From assembly GCA_947034885.2 (NCBI GenBank), contig OX344753.2, forward strand, positions 8,494,001 to 8,558,000: a stretch of 64,000 nt of DNA, in the 5' to 3' direction. The translations under genes were made by a program, and so were the position numbers. Positions 54,653 to 64,000 of this stretch are shown here, piece by piece. The stretch is from Thuidium tamariscinum (lineage: Eukaryota > Streptophyta > Bryopsida > Hypnales > Thuidiaceae). The notes below the pieces were generated by a model. It had not been told where the DNA came from. It did no database searches and saw only the letters and a list, made by a program, of their open reading frames with translations. How positions within the stretch are numbered: position 1 is the stretch's first letter; every line of letters starts with the position of its first letter.

Positions 54653-56941
54653 ATTAGGAGGGGTAGATGTTCCTTGCACTTATCATGGAATAGTCATTCC
54701 TGAGTTGTAACAGTGCTTTGCTTCTCAATACATGAGGAACTTGGTTTATTTCTATCCAAATAGCTTGTATGTGTAAGACTTGATTGGAAACCTATACCTC
54801 CATGTTCCCAAAAATTTCAATTGATAATGTGTGACAATTTTTTCATTGATGTTGCGATGTCCAGAGAGTTGGGTAGCTTATGTGGAAAGAAGTTTGGAAG
54901 TGCGCTTCAGTGAGTGCATAGTAAATTTATAGCATGCGAGGTATGTGACTACATCCCTCAAATTTCATATGTTCAGAAAGGGTGTTGCCCTTTAGTTTAA
55001 TTTCTTCCAATATGACATTTTTTATGTCCTAGAATGTAGACTATTTAGTTCTGTTTTTTGGGACTGAATCCAATTATTAATCTTCACTGGGATTTTATAT
55101 TAAAGAGCAAGCTCCACATGACATAACAAAATCTCCGAATTCATGCATAGTAATTAGTGGGTAGTATGTTACTTTAATGTATAATTGCCATTCACCTTCC
55201 AACTACGCATTAAAATGAATATTGTAAGATGTCTTGTCCTTCAAATAGTCATAAATATTAATGTCGTTATTATTTATGTAATGTTAGATGTAAATCATTT
55301 CAATGTTGCGATGAATGATTGGCGATGCTTGTGAAACCCCTCAGTATGAGTGGGAAGACGACTTGGACTGTATAATGGACCCCAGGGTAATTATATCCAT
55401 TTCAGCAAATTCATTACAAAGATTTCTCTAGAACAACATTTTAAGTCTTAACTATTTCAGATTGTAAGAGCACTGTTCGACTGTTAACCACACTAAGTCA
55501 TGCTGGCTGTTTCGGATACTGTTGAGAGCGGAGGCTACCATTGCAAGATGGTTCTTCCTGAATTCCAGAGGTATGTAATTTGCAGGTGTAAATTCATTAC
55601 AAACTCCAGGTGCTGTCTACAGAGAATAAACCTGCATATTAGTCTTTTTAGTTCTATTTCTTGTAGAACTGAGTAGTAGCAACTGGCAAGGTCCATAGTA
55701 GGCTAAAATTCCTGTGGAAGTGAATGGAAAGTGCAGTGACGTGTGGAAGAAGTTCGTTTGTTGTCTGGAGAACTGCAGCAGCCTGGACGACAAGAAATTT
55801 GAACAAGCTCCCTACAGGTACGCCTACTTGTTGCTCTCTTGGGCCTGTAGAAGGCGGTAGCCTCATCAAATAACAATTATAGGTCCTCGCTGATTCTTTT
55901 GATAGCATTTGTTGGGAAATTCAGGAATTGGATTTTGTTAACACAGAAGAGTTTCAGAATATGACGGAGATTTTCATTTGATTGAGAACATGGTGCAATA
56001 GTTTTTTATTCTTGTTGCTATTCGGAGAAATGCTGCAGACCACGACTCGATTAATATAGAGATGTTTATCACTGAACAGTGAACCTGTTTTCTATACGTC
56101 CTTACGTCGCGCATACCATTTCATTTAAGCAGTTTTTGTGTTCATCTTCGCACACTGAGTGTGCATGCAGTCGTCAGAAAGTGTGTTCTCATCCAAAGGT
56201 CATAGTCAAATTACAAATTAAGAGATGGGCGATTGCGCATCTCACGGAAGCTGTGTTTGCATTTCTTTAATAGAATATGAGAATGGTTTGACAGATTTCC
56301 TTTCTCACACAGTAGATTTTGCGATAAGGTACATTACTCCGAGTTTAGGGTCATCGTGAACGTAGTTATCTTCAGTTTAATAGCATTATCCACTTATACT
56401 GTCAGTTTACATGCATTGCTTTGTTTTACAATGTTTGCATCTGCGCTTTATGAACTTCATGCTAGTCATAGTACCAGAGCGAGAGAACTGCCTCACGGTG
56501 CTCGTGATACTTGTGGGCACTGGGTATTTCATTTTGAAGGCAACTGTACAAATGGAAGCGACCTGTTGAAGGCTTGCATTCCTAATTAACCGCGTAGTCA
56601 TAGTAAAAAGTGAGCGGTTTATATTTCGTTGAACTGTTCGCTTATGCTCATTTAGAATAATTCATTAAAAGATTGTGTGCAGTAGATGAAGCATTTGTCC
56701 AATGGCACTGTTGTCTTAATAGTATTTGTTTGTACTCACTCTATATAAAGGGCATCGAGTATTGCTTATGCATGCATGCGTATTTGTTATCATCAGCAAA
56801 TAAAAAGAGAAAATGTTCATGTTTCTGACCTCGGCAATTTTTTGTGAGTTGCAGACCAAGTATAGGAATGCCACAAGTTGAGGTGTTTCTCTTCACTGCC
56901 GGCCACAAATCTGAAATAAAAAAGTAGAGGAATTAAGAAAT

Positions 56942-59900
56942 ATGCGTCGGAGACTATGCGCAACTTATCACATAGAGCGCAATATAGCTACTCGGTTGGG
57001 CTTAATTCAATACCCATGTGCATGCACACATTGCAGAGGTGGGCGTCTGAAGAAAGTCGAGGTTGTCGCAAGGCACCACAGTCGATATGGAAGGGATCCA
57101 TACTTGCTCTATCCAGTAATGGTAAGTTATTCTAGTTCAAAGAATGAAATCGATATTTCTTTGGATTTTTCCCAATAATTTTACTTTTGATTTATGAAGC
57201 CTGTAACCACGCATGCCACATACATTAGCTTCAAACTGAATTTTATATTTTAAATGAATATAATCTTTGGTCATAGCCCAATTCATTCGTTGTATTTTAT
57301 ATTTTATTTCATGATTCTGGGACATGTAATTTAGCGAGAGAACCTTCCTATTCTAGGTCCATCGTTTGGGTGCTTCATGACTCAACACATTTGTTGTGGT
57401 TGCATGCAGACAGTCGATGGTCAACACGTGCATGGTCCAGTACGCCGTGCAGAGCGACATGAAGAAAGGTATCGTCACCGAAGACATAATGATGGAGACG
57501 ACGGCTTCACGTGGCCAAGGAGGACTGCTGTGGATGTAGAAAATATGGCAAGAGATGCATTCGCTCGAGTAGATGACATTCAAAATGAGGTTGTCGACGA
57601 CGGTCTTGCAGTAGGTGATTTCAGCGACTTGGAAGAAGACAGAGAGGTTAATGAAGAGAATTTGGAGTATTTAATAAGGGAATCAACGCAACCGGTGTTT
57701 GAAGGCAGTACGTTGAATCGGCTTCAATGTGGCATCGTATTCTTTTCCCTTTGCAGTTTATACTCGGTGCCTCAGACATTCATGGATGCACTGATGAAAT
57801 GGATAGCAGGGGATCTTCTTCCAACCTCAAATTGCTTCCCAAGATCAGCATATGAGGTAAAAACCATGTTGATGAAATTGGGTCTTAAGCATCGGCAAGT
57901 TCATTGTTGTCCAGATGGTCATGTCTTATACGAGGGGGACAATGAAGACCTCATCCAATGCCCTACATGTGGTAAACCTCGTTATGTTGCAGGATCTACT
58001 ACAGTTCCACAACGAGTTGTACGTTACTTTGATATCATCAACCACTTATTGCGAATGTTCAAATGCCCCGAAATAGCCAAGCACATGACGTGGTATGACA
58101 GACACAAATCTAGGGGCCGGTTGATGAGGTGCGCATTAGATAGCCCACATTGGAAAATATTAGATCGGCTTCATCCCGACTTTGCTGCAGTGAAGACCAA
58201 TCTTCGTCTTGGCCTAGTTGGGGATGGCATTATCCCATATAGAAATAATGCAATAAAACACTCTACTTGGATTTTCCTAATTACTATATACAATCTTCCC
58301 CCATGGCTTCTCACAAAGAAGTTCTTCATATCCCTAGCGGTGATTATTCCTGGTCCGAAAGCTGTTACTTATGAAAATGTTGATGTATTTTTACGTCCTT
58401 TAGTGCGTGATCTACTGAAGTTGTGGAGAGGTGTACCAGCGATAAACATGTCAGAACCGGAGGGTCACAGACGCTTCACGTTAAGAGCCATGTTGATATT
58501 GACTGTGAATGATTTTCCCGCCTATGGACTTATTTCAGGGCAGCAAGTGCATGGTTACAAAGGATGCCCCCTTTGTGGACCAGAGACATGTGCAGAGTAT
58601 GCAACTCTTCTTAACAAAATGATCTTCTTAGGGGGGAGAAGATACCTTCATGCTGACCATCCGTTTCGTAGGGCCAGGGCAGCATTTAATAACCACACGG
58701 AGTGGCACATGGCTCCTACACGTACAACTGGGGAAGAAATATTTCAATGGGGATCTGAAAGGGAGGAGTTCTTGAGGGAGGGTGGTGTTGAGAACTCACG
58801 GGAAGACCCGGTGAAACTTCATGGCGTGAAGTATGTGAATGTGCTCTACGAACTCTCATATTGGAAGGTATGTTTTCAAAACCCTTTCTCGAAATTAGAA
58901 ATTTCTGGTGCATAAAAAGTGATGAAAAATGTGTTTGCGGGTCTTCTGTTGGCATGACCTGACTGTATAGTAATGAAAATCTTCATAGCATCATAAGGTA
59001 GATCACATATCACATAATGTCTTCTAGGAATCTACAGACATAATATTGTTGATATTATGTCGGGATTGCATCCTTCAGTGGTACCTGTTTAGGGAGGAGT
59101 CGATACTGAGGTCATCATAGTTATTATTCAGAGTAATAATTTGTAAGAGAGCTGTAGTTCCTTTTTCTAGTGTAAAGAAATGAGGCGACTGTTTTTCCTC
59201 CAGTTGAAAGAGAGTATATGAAGAAGCATATTCAATAGAAAAACAGGAATTAAAAACATGAGTGTACCCATTGGAGGGTCCATTACTGTTAGTCTTTCGA
59301 ACAGATGATCTTGGATTTCCATAAATTTATTATGCCTTAATATTCCGTGTCATGCGCTTTTCATGGAAGAACTGAAGTTTCCTTTTTAAATGAATTTGAA
59401 CATGGAGCATGCATTAGAGGGTTCAATGAAATGAATAATTAGTGAAATTACTTAGTAATCGGAAGAGTAACTGTACCGCTTCAGAGGCTGCAGTAGAATA
59501 ATTAAAAAAACTTATTTGAATATGCTTAGCGACGTTTGGACCTTCATTGAAAAGTTCTGTTGTTAATGAAGGTTGTCCAGTAATTACTAGGTAGGTTGCC
59601 TTTGTAATTGTTTAATATTTTGATGTCACTTCTCGAGTACCATAGCATGCATGTGAAGTTATATTTGTCATGCTTGACATCATAAAACTCATTGAGGTGA
59701 GGATTAATGAAGCGGTTGTTAATTGGTTTATGTAGTGGTGCAAACTAAACTACCAGTAGAGATGCTATGTGTCCATGGTAATGGCTATGTAAATGTGTTT
59801 AAATTGTAGGATCCTTCATCAGTAGCAGTGAGAGGTTGACTCCAAATTTGGTTTGGGGCTGTCATTGCAGGATAATCCCGTACGGCATAGTTTAGATCCA

Positions 59901-61838
59901 ATGCATTGTGAGAAGAATATTTGTGAAAATATTGTGAAGACAGCTTTTGGTGAAAAAGATTCACCCGCTGTGAGGGCAGACATGCAAGCCCGGAACATTA
60001 GACCGAATCTTCATTTACAGGCAGTTGGTCCAAATGGCGACAGGTTCTACATGCCTGACGCACCATATGTTCTGTCGGCGGAAGACAAGGCAAAAGTGCT
60101 GCAGGTGTTGAAGTCATTGAAGACTCCAACGAATTATGCAAGTGCTTTACACACCAAAATTAGCAAAGGAAAATTAAGCAGCCTCAAGTCGCATGACTAC
60201 CACGTCCTTCTACAGCAAATACTTCCTTTATGCTTCAGGAGAATTTCTAATAAAGCTTTGGCTGGGGCAGTGATTCGTTTAAGCAGAGTTTTCCGAAAAC
60301 TTTGTTCGAAAACAATAAATGGTGATGATGAACAACAATTGAAGGCAGAGTGTGCAGAAACAATGTGTCTCCTGGAGAAGGAAATGCCGCCATCCTTTTT
60401 TGATATTATGTCGCATATGCCACAACATTTAGTCGAAGAGGTGTTCCTATGCGGACCAGTTCATACAAGGTGGATGTACCCGTATGAACGGTACTTCAAA
60501 GGTTTGAAAGGATTTGTTAAGAATTTAGCAAAACCAGAAGGCAGCATTGCTCAAGGTTATGAAGTTGAAGAGGCTTTGGGATTTGTAACTGAATACATGG
60601 CAGACTATAATATTACAGCACGAAGAGTATGGGATGACAAAGAAGAGCCAACCATGGTGGATGAAATTTTGGAGGGAAAAGGAAAGCCAAGAGAATTGTC
60701 CGAGGAGTTGCGGAATGCGATGCACGAATTTGTCTTAGACAATGCGTCGCACTTGGAGCCCTATCGAGAGTAAGTTCTTCGCAATTACATCCTCATGGAA
60801 TACAGAACATTGTATGTGTCAGTCCATTCATGATTTCATGCATAGTTTGAAGTCATGCTGGAAGTGTCCAATTCTTTGTATAGCGGTGGTGCACGAAAGT
60901 GAAGCAAATAGTTTAGAAATTCTGAATTTTGTTTAATTTTTAGAAAACCCTATGACCACTAAATTTAAGAAGATTGTGGACTATGCTATAGGAGGTATCA
61001 GGAACTGTGGCAGGAAAGGACGACAGCAAGAGCAGAATTCCGTAGGTTACACCCACGAAGGAACGGTAGAAGGTGGACTCCTTATCCTGCTGGATTGGAA
61101 GAAGTACCACCATTCATTGAATGGATTCGAAAAGAAATTGAGGATGCTAAACAGAGAGGGGATGAGATTCCAGAAGACATTGAGGAGTCATCTAAACCTC
61201 CATCTTTACTGGCGAGGCGGTTTAGGAGTATGTATGCATATGGGTACCATTTTAGAGTGAAGAGTGTAGAGGAGAGCTTGAAAACTTGCGACTCTGGCGT
61301 TGCTGCAGTTTTTCGTAGACCTTGCCAATCTGGAAGACGAGATCAGAACCCTGTTGATGCAACATTAGAATATATAGGCCAAATTTTGGAGATAATAGAG
61401 CTAAACTACGGTGGTCATTGTACTGTTGTATTAGTGTGTGAGTGGGTGAAGGCCAACTACAGGGGTAGGAATGCCACAGTAAAGAAAGATGAATGGGGAT
61501 TCACTTTAGCAAATTTCAACTCACTTGTCCCATTTGGATATGAATCACTAGCTTTTCCAATCCACTGCGACCAAGTATTTTTCTCAAACGTAGACGAGGA
61601 TCCTGGTTGGAAAATTGTACTACGAACTGAAGTTAGGGGGCGTAGAATCGACAGTGAAATGGAGGAACAAGAAGAAGCGGAGATGTTCAGAATGGGTGAA
61701 AATGCAGACTTTGAGGGACTTAGAGGTGCACCTATTATAGAGGAGACAAACGTAATCCCCATTCGTACGGGTAGGAATATAGGAATGAATGAAGTACTCG
61801 GCCATGGAATTGACGAGCCAGCAGCGGCATTTGATTGA
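56942..61838 (+). CDS. TNP2-type CACTA (En/Spm) transposase, 4 exons, apparently intact
   Basis: The catalytic transposase of the element. Exons: 56942-57121, 57410-58867, 59871-60769, 60992-61838, giving 1127 residues with every junction in phase and no internal stop. An N-terminal Cys-rich transposase-associated segment (YPCACTHC..RHHSRYGRDP, about 24-55) leads to the Transposase_21/TNP2 core: a CPTC knuckle (about 244), LRLGLVGDGIIPY with the first acidic residue at about 332, YNLPPWL, IPGPK followed by NVDVFLRPL (Asp about 385), DFPAYG, and CPLC (about 446). Exon 3 opens WK|DNPVRHSLDPMHCEKNICENI, the usual LDxMHxEKN block, then a DUF4218-like region (RISNKALAGAVIRL..HTRWMYPYERYFKGLKGFVKN). 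Exon 4 has the DUF4216-like YGYHFRVKS block (about 929) and an acidic tail. The 1-kb intron 2 splits the core. Exon 1 is the least certain. Family identity is secure. Confidence 0.9.
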
Positions 61839-64000
61839 GATGTAGGGGAATCCTCAGAGGATGATGACTGATTAGTAAAACCTGCAATGAAGGTGAGTGA
61901 CCTAACGACGTTCAGGGCATTGGGAATAGAGGCTGTTGAGAGTTATTTGTTTATGTGGTTATTAGAGAGGAACCGTCTCCATGGCTTCGAGCAGTAGAAG
62001 ATTCTAAAATATTTTTATTAACTTGTAATTCATTTCTTAGAGCGTTTGTTAATTTACCACTCGCGTGATGTACGATGGCCTATCTAATGAGACGTCTCCT
62101 TAAAATTCTCAGAGTAAGTGCGAAGTAGTTAGGCAGTTCTGTTAGAAGGCTCTTGCTACAAGACTGATGCCCTAATGCAGTTGCAGTGGAAGATGTAATC
62201 ATGGAGGACTTCACCAGAAATGCTCGATTCCTTTGATGAAGAAGCGACATTTTTGGACGTGAACGAAGGAAACAGTGAAATCTGTTGTCCGAGATGACGA
62301 GGTCAGAATTATCAGAATTCGTCCTTATAGAGGACCATGTGGCGTGTTCGAAATGTGGAATTGTTGAATTTGTCTTTTATGCTTGATAGCGTTGATGACG
62401 AGAAAGAGAAGAAGGTGAGCAGGTAATATTGCCGCATTTCTTTTAAGCGAAGAGTGTTGCTAGTAGGTACTGTAAACGGTCCTTCGCATACGAATGTGAA
62501 CGTATGAACCTTTGTCTTCATGTGTATTTAGCATAAAAAATCACTGAGTCTGTTTTGTAGGGTTAGAGTGGTAATTGACCTCGACGTAGGATTACCGTTC
62601 TTTTAACACGAGCATGAGTAGTGGAATTGTGCAGGTACATGTCTGTGGGAAATGTTAAAAAAATTGGTTGAGCTGCAGAAGAGGAATTAGGTTTTCCTGT
62701 AAATGTTCAGAAGAGCTTCGAGGGAGTTCGGTTGCTTCATTTTCTATTGAGGAAGCGAAGAGGAGTCAAGTGGAATTTCAGGTCTGAGGTACGACATTCT
62801 ATTATTTCGTGTGCTTGTTATAGAAAATAGTTCAGCGACTAAGGATATCTGCATTGGATGTTGCCAAAGTTTCTAATTATCTGTTAAACGCAAATAGGTC
62901 AAATAGAGTGCGGTCCTCAAATTTTTCATTGTTCGAGGAGCATGCATTTACATGGAAAAATTTAGGCAATGAAATGACGAGAATTTCTTGCATATCCACC
63001 TGTACTGGAGTTAGGTGAATTGGTTTATGAAGAAAATGTAGTGGAAGTTAGAGTTATTTATAATGAAAAATCCAAATGTTAGGTACCCTAGTTCTAGAAG
63101 GAGATCTGAAGTGAAGGAGATGAAGTAGTTGGAGGTAAGTGACTTTGGTTGATAGTATGTGATAGGGAAAGTGTTAAGTGAATTACAAGCTGTTTTTTGA
63201 GAACAGTAATGAACCCCAGATTTCCAAAGTATGGTCAACTTTTTGTTTAGTTTGGGGCGGCAAGGGTTGTCATGGTTGCAGCGTATTGGTAAAATTTGCA
63301 ATTTCCCTTGAAATCTGCTGAAAGTTTAATTGAAAGGTGCATGTGAGCCTTCGTTTTGTAATACAATGACTTCAGAAATATTGGAGACAGGGAAGTCACA
63401 GTTACAAGCGAGGATGTGGAGCCTAAATTTGTAAAGTAGTCATGATGTGTTGTTTGTGCTTAGTGACATGTATGAGTCCTCTAGTGGTAACAGGTTTATC
63501 CTTTAAATTGGAAAGCACAGGGGGGAAGAATAGGAGCAGGTGATTATGATAAGAGGACGAGTTCATTCGTTGTCCAAGAACCGGAATTGAGAGGTAAAAT
63601 TATTAGAACTGTGGCACTGTGGACACCTTTGATTTGGATCTGGTACTCCCGATTTACTCATGAGATGGGATTCCAAGGAATGAAGAGGTGACTGTATTTC
63701 AAAACCAAGCACGGGACATCTGAATCCAGAATCCACAGAGCAGGTAACGTACCCTAAACCCTCTCCAATTCAATACAACATATTTAATAGTTTGAAATAT
63801 GTAGAACCGGAGTTGATCTTGCATTTTGGAAGTTTGTGTTCCGGTGTTTGAAGCGACTGTTGTCGTAAATGTTGCGGAATGTAGATTGACGTATCATCTG
63901 GTAGCCCTTATTTTCATATGTGGAAGAAGTCTATGATGTTGCAGGAAGTCCGTGTGTGATAGAAGGACTAATGGAATCTTGGTTTGCAAACTTTTACTCG
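61839..64000. other. Right flank of the transposase gene, G/T-rich
   Basis: No further gene recognised. The + strand is G/T-rich, mirroring the A/C-rich left arm of the element. No CACTA right terminus (TAGTAGTG-type) or subterminal CTGTTGATTTGGTC motif was found by eye, so the element probably continues beyond the window. Part of this must be the transposase 3' UTR. Confidence 0.4.

Larger units (their letters stand above)
50900..56941. other. Central intergenic region between the two CACTA genes
   Basis: This 6-kb zone separates the divergent accessory and transposase genes and should hold both promoters and any 5' UTR introns. A small CG-containing foldback lies at about 52,116-52,204. 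One + strand frame of 114 codons (54,308-54,652) is listed separately. Otherwise I see no family signature. Strand composition switches here from A/C-rich (left) to G/T-rich (right) on the + strand. Confidence 0.4.
41413..64000. mobile_element. Very large CACTA (En/Spm) DNA transposon, right end beyond window
   Basis: The left terminus starts CACTACTAGAAAAACTC at 41,413, a standard plant CACTA end. Just inside are subterminal repeats: CTGTTGATTTGGTC at 41,474-41,487 and 41,552-41,565, and TGTCGTTCC at 41,519-41,527 and 41,539-41,547, as expected for transposase-binding motifs. Inside are an accessory gene on the - strand (about 46.4-50.9 kb) and a TNP2-type transposase on the + strand (56.9-61.8 kb), arranged back to back. 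I find no matching GAGTTTTTCTAGTAGTG right end before 64,000, so the element would exceed 22.5 kb, large for the superfamily. An alternative is that the left terminus and the genes belong to separate, nested insertions. No TSD can be checked. Confidence 0.7.

Noticed and set aside
60952..61260. A separate 102-codon protein starting MTTKFKKIVDYAIGG.
   Set aside because: It is the wrong frame of transposase exon 4; the phase-consistent frame entering at 60,992 gives the DUF4216-like region.

Overview
This window is land-plant nuclear DNA: spliced genes with GT-AG introns, AT-rich repeat-laden intergenic DNA, a peroxisomal plant acyl-CoA oxidase, a four-exon class III peroxidase and a plant En/Spm (CACTA) transposon. 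A centriole-protein (CEP44) homologue suggests a lineage with flagellated sperm (bryophyte, lycophyte, fern, or cycad/Ginkgo). Moderate intron sizes and four host genes in about 33 kb favour a spore-bearing plant; the species cannot be fixed from this sequence. Layout: 1-2.6 kb is AT-rich repeat DNA. 2.9-9.1 kb is an intact 14-exon ACX1-type acyl-CoA oxidase on the + strand (664 residues, C-terminal SKL). It faces tail-to-tail a four-exon secretory class III peroxidase on the - strand (10.8-12.9 kb, 335 residues). 13-26 kb is gene-poor and AT-rich and holds several foldback elements: a Tc1/mariner-like element with TA flanks (18.07-19.06 kb), TAAGGTGGG-ended MITEs (about 16.0 and 22.8-23.1 kb), and TTAA-flanked elements with CCCCTAAAG termini (23.6-25.6 kb) that contain a long A-tract/(AT)n/T-tract palindrome. 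26.0-32.6 kb is an 18-exon CEP44-like gene on the - strand (593 residues in my model). Its start codon lies about 131 bp from the start of a divergent + strand gene (32.8-35.6 kb, 6 exons, 439 residues) for a nucleotide-diphospho-sugar-transferase-like protein. 35.6-41.4 kb is AT-rich with a few unrecognised ORF remnants. From 41,413 to the end of the window lies what looks like one very large CACTA element: a CACTACTAGAAAAACTC left terminus with subterminal repeats, an outward-facing - strand accessory gene (46.4-50.9 kb) joining an AT-hook, RS-rich arrays and a Transposase_24-like region, a central intergenic zone (51-57 kb), and a + strand TNP2-type transposase (56.9-61.8 kb, 4 exons, 1127 residues, apparently intact). 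The right terminus is not in the window. How the genes relate: the four host genes (fatty-acid beta-oxidation, cell-wall/apoplastic redox, centriole assembly, probable glycosyl transfer) share no obvious pathway. The two transposon genes probably act together, the transposase as catalytic subunit and the accessory protein as DNA-binding/regulatory partner; that is inference from other CACTA elements. All exon models were built by hand from splice motifs, phase consistency and family similarity; no alignment or expression data were available.
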